Shown here in pieces: positions 1-11,988 of a stretch of DNA of 64,000 nucleotides. The DNA lies in assembly GCA_039720395.1 (NCBI GenBank), contig CM077832.1, positions 33,649,758 to 33,713,757 of the forward strand, written 5' to 3'. Both the position numbers and the translations under genes were made by a program. Positions within the stretch are counted from its first letter, which is position 1. Every line of letters begins with the position of its first letter. Origin of the DNA: Liquidambar formosana (taxonomy: Eukaryota; Streptophyta; Magnoliopsida; Saxifragales; Altingiaceae). Under the pieces are notes generated by a model. The model was not told the DNA's origin. It did not search any database and was given only the letters and a program-made list of their open reading frames with translations.

Positions 1-483
1 AAATGAAAGAAATTAAGATAAATAAAACAATAAAGGAAATTGAATCACTCATATTAATTATAAAACCATCATTTTCATTTCATTGGATTAGAATAACATG
101 GTTTCAATAGTCACCATTCCCTAGACCTAACTAGCCCTACAATATTTTAGATGTTAAAATGAAAAACAAATCTAAAAAGGCAACATCCTCAAAAAAATTT
201 CACATTTTGCCATAGTGCATGATTTAACTACACAGAAAGAAGAAGCCATCAGGTGAAAAGAAAAAAGAAAAAAAACCAAAAAGAAAGGGACGAATTAGAA
301 GAGTGAGCATCCAAAAAAGCTTCAGTGTTAATTTACTCTCCCATTTCTTTGACTCTATCAAAGCAAAATATCCCATCCTCTCTCTTTCTCTCTCTCTTTC
401 TTTCTATCTCACCCACACACCTGCAAAAGGCAAAATCCAAATTAAAAATAGAGTAAAAAATCACAACACATATGCATACACAT

Positions 484-524
<41 letters not shown>

Positions 525-1413
525 CAGATTAAAAATAGAGTAAGAAATCCAAATGCTTTAGCATCTCAACATGGCTGAGAGAAGACTAGCTATGCATAAA
601 AGGTAGAAGAAATGGATATTAGGAGAATATTAGCAAGTCCATCTACAAGGTAAAAATATTCATGAAATAATAATAAAAGAATTATTAAAACAGAAAACAA
701 CTCATCGAAATTGATTTTCTCACACCCCAAAATTTTATGAACTTCACCAACAGACTCCAGGCCACAAACACATAGTAGTAGTCAATTAAGTTTGACACAG
801 AAAAGTGAACTCAACACACTAGATCTCATTTCCAGTATATGTATGCACAAATACAAGAATATTGCAGCATGTTGGAAGCATAGCAAGCTTGGTAGGCTGC
901 TACAGCTAGACATCTCCTATTAGGGACCAAAGAAATATCATGACTAAGAGAAAAAACAAATTTCAATATCTAGATTTTGATAAAATCAAAACAATTCACA
1001 AGTGAAGGTGAATTTTGCTATATCACTAAATATCAAATTCTAATTATGTCAACATGAAGACCAAAAGAAGATCAAATTAGACACAAGGGACTTCAGCAAA
1101 TTTACCAAAGTTGAGAGTAGAGTCTCAACCAAGGATAAGATTAAGGACTCTAAAGTAACATACTTATAAGTCAAAACTTAACAAAAGTGGCAAGTATACA
1201 TGTAGAAACAGATCTTTTAGAATTAACTACAAGCCAGCAAGACAAGTAGGCAGCCATCACATCAGTACCAAAACTGCTAATATCAAATCCGACCCATCCC
1301 CAACCCAACAAGAAGGGTAGCAATAGCCCGCGCAATAGGTTGGGTTTGCAGAACAGACATCAGCTACCACTTTGCAGCTACGGTCACAAACCCGTCTTCT
1401 ATAACACCTCACG
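1..1413. other. AT-rich non-coding flank
   Basis: No convincing gene is visible. The stretch is A/T-rich with CT-rich runs near 380-410 and a GA microsatellite at 487-521. The only open frame of note (303-578) is made of these low-complexity runs. Confidence 0.6.
487..521. repeat. (GA)n microsatellite
   Basis: Uninterrupted AG dinucleotide run of about 35 bases, preceded 70-100 bases upstream by CT-rich sequence. Confidence 0.95.
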
Positions 1414-1418
1414 ACATG

Positions 1419-4400
1419 TGTGAACCAAAGGTTTTCTTTAAAAACTGTTTTTATGGTTTTCCTCTTTTCCTAAAAATGAGGTGGCGACTCCTTATTTGTT
1501 ATGTTTTTGTGAACCTTTTAAAAACCAGATTTTTATTAATTTAAATCTCTACAAACCACATGACTCCCATCAAGGAAAAACAGGTCTATCAAAACAAGAG
1601 AGGATTCGGAGACTAAGTTACGATGTGGGAAGGTTCTAGGAAACATCCTATAGGCACCCACATCGCCCCAAAAATGGGTCTCTGAATTTATATAGGCTAT
1701 TTCAATCACTTCCTAATTAGTCACCATGCATATGCAAAGAATCATCCATAAACCAATCCATATTCATCTATGAACATCCATAAAACATATAAACATCCAT
1801 AAAGCATGTAAACATTCATGAGCAAGTATGAGAGATATGGAAAGCAAGTAAGAGATAGGGAGAATGAACAAACAAATCCATCCTATCCACTAGCAAATAT
1901 GTGATGGATAAATGAGCAAGCAAACAAATCCATCCTATCCACTAACAAATATGTGATGGATAAATGTATAAGCATGGGTCCATCCTACTCCACTAGCATA
2001 TATGTGATGGATAAATGGGTAGAGAGAAAGAGAAAGAAAGGAAAAGAAAACCTAGGATACTTAGTATCTTAGGGCGGACTTGAACATCAAATGAGCGCCT
2101 ACGTACCTTACATACAAAGATGTAAGGATCAAAGTCCATGTAGTTCGATTGAGAAGGGGTTACTCCCTTTACAATGAACTATAAACCCTAAGTTTCCATT
2201 AAAAGAAAAGAAGAGTTTGAAAAAGAAGAAGAGTTTCTAAAAAAGGGATTTGAGAGAAGGTAGAATTTGAAAAGAGATAGAACTCTTATCCAAAAAAAAG
2301 TTTTAGAAAAGTAGAATTCTAAAGGAGATAGAACTCTAGACAAAGCAGAATTTTAATGAAAGTAAAGTTCTAAAAAAGATAGAACTTTTATTCAAAAAGG
2401 ATTTTAAGAAAAGTAGAATTCTAAAAGAGATAGAACTCTAATTAAAAAAGGAGTTTGAGAAAAAGTAGAATTCTAAAAGAGATAGAACTCTAATTAAAAC
2501 AGAATTTGAGAAAAAGTTGGGAACTTAGGACTTCTAATCCAAAGTAAAGACAATAACCCAAGGAGGGAGAAGAGAACAAACCAAAACAAACTTACCATGA
2601 ACCACTTACCATGTGCAAATTATCTCAAAACATCGAGAAAACACCAATTAATCACCCTATGTATTCTATAGGGCAATTATTAAGCTCAAACCAACCATAT
2701 TCATGCTCAAATCATCATTAGAAGACCTAATTCAAATCTAGACAGAATGCTAAACATGCATATAATGACCTAATACTCATGCAAATAACAAAAATCAAAA
2801 GAAAGACACAATCCTAATATGCTCCGATATGCTCTAAACACTCTAATATGCACAAAACTATCAAAAACATGCTAAATAGGCATTACCAAGATGAAAATAT
2901 CATATGACAATCCTAAACATGAAAATAAAATCTATCATGATGCCTTAGGTAAGTACTTTATGTAAGAATGTGAAATAATCATCCTTACGGCGAGCTTTCT
3001 TAAGTAAAACTATCCGGAGATAATTTTACGTAGAAATCACTCCGTATGAATGATTTCTTCACATATCCTACGTAAAATATATACCTAAGAATGTAAAGAA
3101 ACTCACAGCGCACTTAAACACACTCCAGAAAGCACCTATGGATAACCTCACCCTCTAAGGACGATCATTATCCTCGAAAAGGATAATCATCCATACACCT
3201 ATGAAGACGAGGCTTACACAGCAAGTGTCCTATACAAAAGATGCTTAAAATCATGCATATAATTGAACCATGAAGAGAAAACGGCCCAAACACATCAATT
3301 GATTTTTCATGCAAAACGTACCTCTATCCTTAAGAGAGAAACTATCCTAACAGCAAGCAATTCACAATCCTAATCCACTAACATGCATTCTCATCATCTT
3401 TGAATCATATAAACTCTAAAATATAGAGTATATATGATTCCTAAATCAATTCTAAACCATAACTATGCAGAGAATGGAGTAGAAGAAGAAGGAATCGTAA
3501 AAGAAAGCAAAGGAGACTTACAATGAAGCAAAGGTCTTCGTTGCGTTCTTCCTTCTCTTTGGCTTGGTTCCCTTCTAGTTCCTCTTCAAAATTGCAGTAG
3601 AAAGCCTCCTCCAAGTGATATGGGTATGTGCAAACTCGTGGTCCCTCTCTTTCTTATAAGTATAAAGTGTCAAAAGTCCCTTATGCTGATGAATGAGCCT
3701 CTATTTATAACCAACCAACCATATGAACCAATGGATGAGATTAATTCACCATAAAATCAATCTAGGGCTGTAATTAAATCCCATGAATGTTAAACAACTC
3801 AAAACCACCTCCCAATAGGCTTAGAAGTCCTTTAGAAGGATGAAAATCGGAGTGGTAAAGTCCCATTTCGTCAAAAACTCAAAAAGAGAAAAATCAGGAC
3901 GAAGGGCTCGGGTGACCGGTTGGGGTGAACCGGTCCAACTAGTTGGTGAACTGGTCCAACTGGTTGGGCCCAACCGGTCACCCGAGAAGAATCCAAAAAT
4001 CTTGGAATTCTAGCTCGGTTTGGACTCCGAACTTCAAACGGACACAAATTCTTCATTTTAACTCCGATTTGAGTGATTCAAAAGCCAAAATTTCAAGGAT
4101 TCAATGTAGAATAAGCCTAGAATATTCTTGAACCAAGAATCCCTGACCACGGTCAGGTGTCTGGGTTTTCATGAGGCGATTACCCGAAAAAATGTCAATT
4201 AAGCATAGGGTAATGTGGTGAACCAATCCCAAACCTATCAATAAATTAAATTGGCACTTCAATTAGACTCATTTCATCATTCTAAGGTCAATGGAACACT
4301 TCGGAACAAATTTGGAAGTCAATTGGAAAATATACGAAGTAAAAGATGAAATTGCCCTTCAAGTCACAAAAGTTCTAATTAGCTATCCAAACCTATCTGG

Positions 4401-4619
4401 AATTGAACCAAATTTGACACACATATCTAAAATGACCCTAGAAACTAAATGCAAGTGATGGGACTCAACAAAAATACAAAAATATGCATGCAATGATGAC
4501 CTATTCTCCTAAGGCTTAAAAGGGCAAATTGTCCTTTTTAGGCTTAGGGACTCCTACATGCTTCTAAACCTAACCAAATGCTATCATGAACTCATGGGGA
4601 TGAAAATGGGGTGTCTACA
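1419..4619 (-). mobile_element. Solo LTR, Tat/Ogre-related gypsy family
   Basis: A 3201-bp block begins TGTGAACC and ends GGGTGTCTACA, flanked by the 5-bp direct repeat ACATG (1414-1418 and 4620-4624). It shares scattered blocks with the LTRs of the large elements downstream: the segment around 1600-1680 (gattcgg..taagttacga.gtgggaaggttct) and the terminal atggggtgt. Orientation is that of element 1, so LTR transcription would run on minus; a TATA-like TTATAAATAG lies on minus near 3700-3715. No internal region or second LTR remains, so this is a solo LTR left by LTR-LTR recombination. It is clearly diverged from the 2.7-kb LTRs and belongs to a sister family. Confidence 0.85.
3907..3986. promoter_or_regulatory. 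80-bp palindrome, AACCGGT-type core, in solo LTR
   Basis: The outer arms are CTCGGGTGACC and GGTCACCCGAG, and the interior alternates GGTT/AACC and CCAACT/AGTTGG units, so most of the 80 bases pair with their own reverse complement. It sits upstream of the minus-strand TATA-like box of the LTR. The arms match the 80-bp palindromes of the two large elements; the inner units do not. Confidence 0.75.
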
Positions 4620-4624
4620 ACATG

Positions 4625-5525
4625 ATCAACATAAATTAAGAACCTCAAAGGTTGGGTTTAAATAAGGTGAAGTCTATTGAAACACCGTAAACAAAACAAA
4701 AACCCTTTACCAACTAAAAACAAGTTACCCTGTTCATTGTGGTTGCAAAGTTCACACCAGCATATTAGGTTTCTTACATGGTATCAGCACTCAGTGTAAC
4801 TAATAAACAAATCCATCTCATCATAGGTAGCACCAGCTACAGGTGTTTTGCACGTTCCTTCTTTGTTCACCATTTACACCATCATAGCAACTATAAACCC
4901 TTTCAAGGCCAATGTTTTAAAAATTCACCGAAGAGCAGGGAGGATAATTAGGTAAAACATCATAAACCTAAAGGATATAATTTCTCAGAAATAAAGAGTT
5001 GAACCATTATAAACCTTACCAATCACAAAATCATTCAGATAAATTTAGTTAATATATTATCCACTGCAACTAGCATACTGTTGTTCATAACCAAAGCATC
5101 AAAGTAACGATCATTGATCTACACAAACAGCATCAACTGCCACAACATCATCATCCTGCCCATCAGCCCCCCCTTGGCCCCTTCACTCGTTTTCCCGAAC
5201 AAAGCTATAAAACCCAGTATATGGTTCACAAGAAGTCAGAAATCCTATAAATTGAACTATAAAGAAATAATGATCATGCATATTTAAGAAAGGGATGAGG
5301 ATGGTAGTGGACCAACCGAAAAACAATTAAAAAAATAAAAACTAAAATGAAATTTTTAAAAGAAAGAGAAGAAATAGAACCAACCCATGAAGTTGGTATT
5401 AAAAAAAATATAGTCAGTATGTGAAAGAAAGGCAGATAACATACATTATAAGAAATTAGGAAGAAAATAAAATCTTTAATTTGCCACAGCATATCATCTC
5501 ATAGTAGCAAAACGCATGCTACAAA
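4625..5525. other. Intergenic, no feature recognised
   Basis: AT-rich sequence with no supported gene. A short C-rich patch lies near 5165-5180. Confidence 0.5.
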
Positions 5526-5613
5526 AGAGTGGGCACTTAATGACATTTTTTTTTTTTGATAAGGGAAAAAATAAAAATAAAAATAAAAATAGAGTGGGCA
5601 CTTAATGACATTT
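5526..5613 (-). mobile_element. Tiny 5'-truncated retroposon with 23-bp target duplication
   Basis: The 23-base word beginning agagtgggcacttaatgac occurs at 5526-5548 and again at 5591-5613. The 42 bases between them read, on minus, as A/T-rich sequence, then CCCTTATC and a poly-A run. A TTATC-polyA end with a long target duplication is typical of plant LINE or SINE insertions, here truncated almost to the tail. Confidence 0.6.
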
Positions 5614-5827
5614 AAAGGTGAATAAAAATGTTTTTTTTTAAAAAAAAAAAGTCAAACAGTGAGATATAAGGATTAAACAATTGTTACCATGAGAGACCAT
5701 CCTATGCGCCACACAGTAAATAAACATTCCCAAACAAGACAAAAGGAATTTTTGGTCATGAAATTTAAAAAGCAATCAACAAAAGAAATTACACAAAAAA
5801 GCTTAAAGAAGAACTAAAGGATAATTC

Positions 5828-6249
5828 CTCTACAATTCTACCTTTGGGAAGGCTGCCACCTACGGCACAGTCTAACGTCAAATAGCCACTTGGGAAAGTT
5901 TCACTACAATGGAAAAAATCTTGCAAATTCAATTATACCTTCTATTCTAAATTTTACAAGGAAGTGGCATGGTGAAATGCCTGGTATTCATAACAAGCAG
6001 GCGAAAACGATATCCATTTTCCTCTTCCACTTGCACATGACTTCAACTATGACACTAAACATTTAACGCATAATTTGGGGGGGAGGGGAAGGTAGGACCA
6101 TAGGACCGTAGGACCAAAAAAACTAGTAAAAAGCTGACATGATAGAAAGACACATACACAAGTGATCCACCAGCACTGCCCAATCTCGTAACACTTCCTT
6201 TTCCAAACGAGTTATTTATGTCATTCATTGCTACTTCCAATGCTTTTTA
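5828..6249 (-). pseudogene. RECA-like (organellar recombinase) gene fragment, two exons
   Basis: Two minus-strand exons match the N-terminal half of plant organelle-targeted RecA homologues. Exon A (6249-6158) encodes KALEVAMNDINNSFGKGSV followed by TRLGSAGGSLV; it has a TTACAG acceptor and a GTATGTG donor. Exon B (5903-5828) encodes ETFPSGYLTLDCAVGG then SLPKGRIVE, and the codon split across the intron fits. RecA normally continues into the Walker A (P-loop) exon, which I do not find. Signs of decay: the first codon of exon A is TAA where relatives have a Gln codon, the exon B donor reads GAGGAATT with no GT, and conserved Leu/Gly residues are changed. It is a non-functional fragment; N-terminal transit-peptide exons are also absent. 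Confidence 0.7.
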
Positions 6250-6787
6250 CTGTAACAAAAATGATAATATCATATTCAATTAACTTAACTTTAAATTTGT
6301 AACCCTATTAATTTTGTATGTCATTTAGTATCCAACATGCTAACAGATTATATAATCTAGGGGTTGAACTCCCTCAGCAATAAGATTTTGTAGCAAACAC
6401 AAATAAAAAGGAAAAATAAAAGACGTAGAAAAAGAAATGCCGAAATTACAGTATACAATTCTCAATTTATCATTTGATGATAGTCAACAGGTTGCTAATG
6501 GAGGGCCTTTATAATGCTCCTCATAATAGACACTTTATGCTTTCCCTATCTACCATTGGTTTGAGGGTCTACACATCAAGGACCAATGGCCCCCCCCAAC
6601 TGTGGGGCTATGTCTTTACTTGGTCCTCACTTAAAAGTTTCAACTAGAAGAATTAAATTCTTCAATGCTCACAATCCCTAATGCTGCCAGATGAATAGTC
6701 TTTCTCCTAATTTTATAAAAGTAAAAATATAAAGAACGTACAAAATTACACATTGTTGATGAGGGAGGGGAGGTGGTTTCAATTTAC
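6250..6787. other. Spacer between RECA and WAPL fragments
   Basis: No exon or repeat recognised apart from short homopolymer runs. Confidence 0.4.
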
Positions 6788-6882
6788 CTGATTATCCTTA
6801 CTTAAGAATGTGCCATTTTTCTTGATTTTCAAACATTTTAAAAGCAGCACCAAAGTTTGTAGATCCACATCATCTTTTGACT
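6788..6882 (-). pseudogene. WAPL-like exon, left of the retrotransposon nest
   Basis: The minus strand encodes SKDDVDLQTLVLLLKCLKI then KKNGTFLSKDNQ, followed by a GTAAAT donor at 6787-6782. This resembles the segment of plant WAPL (cohesin-release factor, wings apart-like) in which a LLLKCLKI helix is followed by an ATFLS..NQ motif. In WAPL this exon follows the LRELGGLDAVFEV exon, a version of which lies at 49302-49414 on the other side of the nest on the same strand. The acceptor position is approximate: a 40-base tandem duplication (gtgttgaaggtgaactatg) overlaps it. Substitutions relative to the motif I remember suggest a pseudogene or captured fragment. Confidence 0.6.
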
Positions 6883-7465
6883 CTAGTGTTGAAGGTGAAC
6901 TATGTTTTCCCCATACTCTTGTGTTGAAGGTGAACTATGTTTTCACCATCCCTATGAACAAATTTATATTCTAATAAGAAGAATATATTCTCCAAATAAT
7001 AAGTGAGTACCATTAATTGAGTTGTTCAAACACAAATTGACAGAGACAAAAATACAACCATGGGACAAGTTTACTATGACAGAAATTATACGCCTTTCAA
7101 TAAAAAACAACACAACTATTGCGCCAATATTAGAATTACATTTTCTTTTCAATGGGCAATTAGGTAAAGAAACCCAATGCAAAACACTGCACCACCCCCC
7201 ACCCCAACCAAAAAAAAGAGGGTCGGTCTTTAAGGCTTTAATCTCAAGTAGAAACTTAAACCAATATCGGTGGTACAACATTGAAGCAGGACTGCAAATA
7301 ATTAATATAAAAAGTTTACCATCTCCTAGTCCTAGATTTAAGGACGGAAGGATTTTTCCTAGCCGCCTAGGCTATATATTCAGGAAGAAGTAAATTATCA
7401 ATTTCTTTTTAATTCCCTTATTGCCTTATGATCTCTCAATTTCATATCATTCATTAAGCCCTTTC
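6883..7465. other. Intron-like sequence up to the element 1 insertion site
   Basis: A 40-base near-tandem duplication containing gtgttgaaggtgaactatg lies at about 6885-6945. The rest is AT-rich with a C-rich run near 7194. The overlapping open frames on both strands (7022-7393 and 6964-7281) lack recognisable motifs. Confidence 0.4.
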
Positions 7466-7470
7466 GGTAC

Positions 7471-10156
7471 TGTGAACCCACGAAAAAGAAGCGCGGAGCC
7501 CACAAGGGTTTGGCAAAAATGATAATAATAGGTGTGAAAGACAACAAACAAAAAGGAGTCGCCACCTCATTTTTTAGGGAAAAGAGGAAAACCACAAAAA
7601 TGTTTTATCTTCAAAACCACATGACTCCATTAAAGGAAAAGCAAAGTCTTTGAAACCAGAAAATTGGATTCGGGGGCTAAGTTACGACGTGGGAAGGTTC
7701 TGGGCAAAAGCCCATAGGCACCCACATCGCCCGAGTTGGTCTCTTAATTTAATCGGGCTAACTTAAGATCTTTTCCACTCAAATATCATCATATATCATC
7801 ACAAGGCAGCATGCATATCATATATTCCATCCAATCATTCCATGCACAATCACTCAAATAAAAAAAAATAGAAAAAAGAAGAAAAGAAAAGAAAAAAGCC
7901 TAGGATACTTGGATCCTAGAACGGACTTGAGCCTCACGAAGAGCGCCTACGTACCATGCAGCGAAATACATGGATCAAAGTCCACGTAGTTTGAAAAGAA
8001 TAGGGTTACAACCTAATATAAACCTATGGTAAATACCCTAGGTTTCCTCATTTGAAAATACATTGATTTAGTCTTAAGTCGAAAACTTCCACAAGAGGAA
8101 AACTTTGATAAAAAAACAGAATTTATTATTGAAGGAAACCTTTGATAATTACCACAAGCTTGTATTAAGAAGTAACCCTAGGAGGGAGAAGAGAAAAGAA
8201 AGAAAAAGAAAGGTGAATTGGGGCACCTTCAAACCCTACTTACCTGAGCGTACAAGCTCCGATCATTAGCCATTTTAGACCATAGCAGCCCTATTTGCAA
8301 TAGGACAAGCATTGTACCTGTTTGCACCCTTACAAGTGCACACAATCATGCAAAGAAAACAAAATCCTAATCTGGACAGAACCATGACAAAGCCTAAAAT
8401 CATCCATTAATCATGCAAACAACAAGAATAATGAATAACTAAGGACTTTAACTCAATCCTACATGCAATGACTCAGCTAATATGCATAAAAACCAAGAAA
8501 TCCACTAATATGAATGCAAACCTAGCATGATTCAACTATATGCAGCATATATAGAAGGACTATGATGAGAAATAACTCACAAAACTAAGCTAAACATGCT
8601 GCATGAGACTTATGTGATTTTAGGGTTATCGAAACCCTAATCTCACAACTATGCATAAAAACCTACTAAATGACTCTAAGACATGCTCAAATTATCATGA
8701 ATATCATTCATATCATATATACTAACTAACAGGAGCATCAATTCATGATAATAATCACAGCAACCTAAACATGTGAACTATGCATGATTTAAGAGGATAA
8801 AAGAGTAATACTTTCAAATCCCTAGCAAACCAGGGATTATCAAGCATATAAAGCCATAAACTATCCTAAAATCATTCATATAACATCACATAGACATTGA
8901 ATTCCATCCATAAGAAGAGCAATCGCATGCACCACCACTATCCTAGAAGGAGAAGAAGAAAGAGAAGAAGGAGAAGCAGAAATTCATGTTCAGCATAAAA
9001 GGGATATGCTTACCTCTCGTAGACTCTTCCTTGTCTTCAATCCTCTTATTTCCTTGCTTGCTTGGGGTTGAAGAGCCTCCACTTGAAGTCCTTCTAGCTT
9101 TCCAAACTCGTAGCTCCCTCTCTCTCTAAGTGTAAAGTGCAATTAACCTCCCCTATGTGCTGAATATCATGTCCTTTATATAGAGAACTGACCCCCTAAA
9201 CCAATGGCTAGGATTAATTCATTAAAAAATGATCCTAGGGCTATTAGAGACTCTCTTGGTGCTCAAACAACTCAAACCTACACACTCCTAAGCTCAGACA
9301 AATTGTTTTGGTGGAGGAAACCGTCAAAAGAGGGAAAGAAGAGTCAGAAGTTGACTTAAAGAAGGACTCCTCGGGTGACCAACTTGCCTCGGACGGTTAG
9401 CCGTCTGGGCTTGGACGGCTGACCGTCCAGCCCCGGACGGTTACCCGAGGGCTTTCCTTGTTTCACTCCGATTCTGACTCCTACTTGCTGTAGAAGTCCT
9501 AAAATGCTCAAATTAAGTCCGATTTTGACGAAATAAAAGCCAAAACGACCGTGTTTCGAAGGGGAACACATTTTTAAGTACTTTGGGAAAAAAATCCTCA
9601 ACCATGGGTGCATGGTTGGGTTTTACAAAGGTGGTTAACCATGGTGCTTCACCGTCGCTAAGCTGGGTTTGTACACAAGGTCAAACCAAATGCTTTCCCA
9701 ATCGAAAATTGATCTTTCTAAACATATTTAGGACATAAATAAAGCCCAATTGAAGTTAAATGAGAGAAAATTGATTGGGTCTTATGAGTCAATTTGAGCA
9801 AACCAAGAAAGGGTCTTTTAGCCAACCCGAACCATTACGAGCCGAATTGATCTTAAACCATTAATTCATGAAATTGAACCTATATATAGACTCTATATAC
9901 TCATATGAACTTGATGGAATGACTCGGGATTCATTCCAAGGTCAAATGAAAAATATACGGCTTAAAAGACGATTATGCCCTTAAAGTCGCAAAAGTTCTT
10001 ATTGACCATCGAGATGAACTCCAAATCACTTCAAAATTCATACACATGATATTCAATACCATAGAAACTCAATGCAAAAGACTAGACTAAAAAAGGACTC
10101 AAAATCCTACATGAAATGATGTGTCCTAGCTACGGTGACAAAAATGGGGTGTGACA
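7471..10156 (-). repeat. Element 1 3' LTR
   Basis: 2686 bp, TGTGAACCCACG...GGGTGTGACA on plus. Nearly identical by eye to the other LTR of the same element. On minus it contains the 80-bp palindrome (9370-9449) upstream of a TATA box (tttatataga around 9176-9185 on plus), then splice-donor-like GGTAAGC. The polypurine tract that defines its inner edge reads, on minus, AATAAGGGGCTTC next to TGTCAC. Confidence 0.93.
9370..9449. promoter_or_regulatory. 80-bp GACGG/CCGTC palindrome in element 1 3' LTR
   Basis: Arms CTCGGGTGACC and GGTTACCCGAG enclose gacggttagccgtc and gacggctgaccgtc, each itself a dyad. It is upstream of the LTR TATA box on minus. Confidence 0.85.
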
Positions 10157-10170
10157 GAAGCCCCTTATTG
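10157..10170 (-). promoter_or_regulatory. Polypurine tract of element 1
   Basis: Read on minus, the bases next to the 3' LTR are CAATAAGGGGCTTC, a short purine-rich run abutting TGTCAC. This is the expected plus-strand DNA primer site. Confidence 0.6.
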
Positions 10171-10219
10171 GTGAACAAGTTTCACTTGCGAGCCAATGAT
10201 AAAAGAACAACCCATTTTT

Positions 10220-10610
10220 GTTTGATGGATTAATCTCATTAATACCAACAAACTCAAATGGAACCAAAAGGATAGACTTCGTCATATCCAAGCATGCGAT
10301 GATTTCATCGAAGCAAAGAATTGAATGCATTTCTATGCATGCCAACTTCGTTGGTGCGCTCATGCAAATGCCTTTACCATGCACTAATTGCATTAGTGAT
10401 ATAACAACACATTTTGTATGATGGATTAATCTCATTAATACCAACAAACTCAAATGGAACCATAATGATAGACTTCGTCATATCCAAGCATGCGACGATT
10501 TCATCGAAGCAAAGAATTGAATGCATTTCTATGCATGCCAACATTCGTTGGTGCGCTCATGCAAATGCCTTTACCATGCACTAATTGCATTAGTGATATC
10601 CACATGGTCT
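10220..10610. repeat. ~196-bp tandem duplication
   Basis: The block starting gatggattaatctcattaat at 10224 recurs at 10420 and runs through ggtgcgctcatgcaaatgcc and the dyad actaattgcattagt. The same duplicated block is present in element 2 (about 45745-46135, opposite strand). Confidence 0.8.
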
Positions 10611-10779
10611 TCTCATGATGCAAATCTAGTTGCACTAGTGCATCACAAGGTACCCTACCAATTTCATTGGCATTCTCAAAACGAGTTATTTCATAACTCA
10701 TAAATCATCATTTTATGTGAATTATTGGTGAATTGAATGTCCATCAATTCAAAACCAAGGGCATTTCATGCCAGTCTCA

Positions 10780-11665
10780 CTGGGGATAACAAATGTGGTG
10801 AGTTATTTCATAACTCATGACTTATCAAATTATGATTTCATGCCACTTTCAGTGGAAACAACAAAGATATGGAGTTATTGCATAACTCATGTATCATTTC
10901 ATGTGAAATTGTGCCACTTTCTGTGGAAACAACAAAGACAGGGAGTTATTGCATAACTCATGAATCGTCATTTCATGTGAAATTGTGCCACTTTCTGTGG
11001 AAGTAACAAAGATGGGGAGTTATTGCATAACTCATGAATCGTCATTTCATGTGAAATTGTGCCACTTTTTGTGGAAGTAACAAAGATGGGGAGTTATTGC
11101 ATAACTCATGAATCGTCATTTCATGTGAAATTGTCTGTATCACATGATATGAGACCCAATTGCAAGTCAATTGGTTCAAAATCAAGCTCATTTCTTATCA
11201 TTTTATGTGAAATTATCCTTATCACATGTAATGATAGTGCACTGGGAGTCATTCAATCTCAAAATCAAGTTCATTTTATGTGAAATTGTCTTTATCACAT
11301 GAAATGATAATGTATTGAGAGTCATTCAACTCAAAATCAAGTTCATTACTTATCATTTCATGTGAAATTATCTTTAACACATGAAATGACATTGAATTGA
11401 GAGTTAATTGATTGAAAATCAAGCTTATTTCTTGTCATTTCATGTGAAATTATCTTTATCACATGATACAACATTGATTTTGAAAGTCAATTGATTGAAA
11501 AACAAAGTGCATTAAATGCCCTCTTCACAAAGATAGCAAGTTACTTCGTAACTAGCACAGCTCATGAATCATTATTTCATGTGAAGTTATCTTTATCTCA
11601 TGATTAGCAAGTCATTTCATGTGAAATTATCTTTATCACATGATATGATATCACTATCATCTCCT
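10780..11665. repeat. Tandem repeat array of short palindromes (element 1)
   Basis: About four units of 74 bp (10850-11130), each holding three dyads: CCACTTTCTGTGG, GAGTTATTGCATAACTC and TTTCATGTGAAA. They grade into a second array of CATTTCATGTGAAATTATC / TTATCACATGAAATGA units up to 11665. Variable tandem repeats next to the 3' LTR are known from Ogre/Tat elements. Element 2 has about twice as many GAGTTAT dyads. Confidence 0.85.
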
Positions 11666-11869
11666 AGAGAATTGAATTCCAAGACTTGCAAGTCAATCAA
11701 TTCAACACCAAGCTCATTTCACGAGAAAACCATTTATCATGGCCATTTCAACTCCTCGTTATGCGGGCGAATACAATCACCCAAGATTCAAAAATTTCAT
11801 TGAAACTTGATAAACTTGGGGGATATATTCATCCCATAACTCAAGGATTGCATAAGAAGAAGTTTAGAG

Positions 11870-11908
11870 GTCGCAAGCGCGCAAAACGGGGCAAACGGGC
11901 AAAGCGGG
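11870..11908 (+). promoter_or_regulatory. GGCAAA-rich block upstream of PMD gene palindrome
   Basis: Repeated gcaaaacgggg / gcaaacggg / gcaaagcggg units abut the 80-bp palindrome. A similar block abuts the palindrome upstream of the DUF7745-like gene (15180-15223). It is absent from the LTR copies of the palindrome. Confidence 0.55.
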
Positions 11909-11988
11909 CTAGGGTGACCATTTGCCCTCAGATGGTCAACCGTCCAAGGCAAGACGGCTGACCGTCCAAGGGTGGACGGTTACCCGAA
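11909..11988. promoter_or_regulatory. 80-bp palindrome upstream of the PMD gene (element 1)
   Basis: Same arms (CTAGGGTGACC..GGTTACCCGAA) and gacggctgaccgtc core as in the LTRs. It ends 22 bases before a TATA-like tttttaaaaa (12010-12019) and 287 bases before the candidate start codon. Confidence 0.8.

Noticed and set aside
303..578. 91-codon open frame
   Set aside because: Composed of CT and GA microsatellite runs; no codon-like character.
4779..4790. TGGTATCAGCAC, resembling an initiator-tRNA primer site of a Copia element
   Set aside because: No LTR end next to it and no Copia coding sequence nearby.
9356..9613. Open frame crossing the LTR, repeated at 26572-26829 and in similar form at 27541 and 46728
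   Set aside because: It recurs only because the LTR recurs, spans the palindrome and promoter region, and has no known domain.
10780..11665. CRISPR-like array
   Set aside because: Plant DNA; units are contiguous 74-bp repeats with internal dyads and no unique spacers, inside a retrotransposon.
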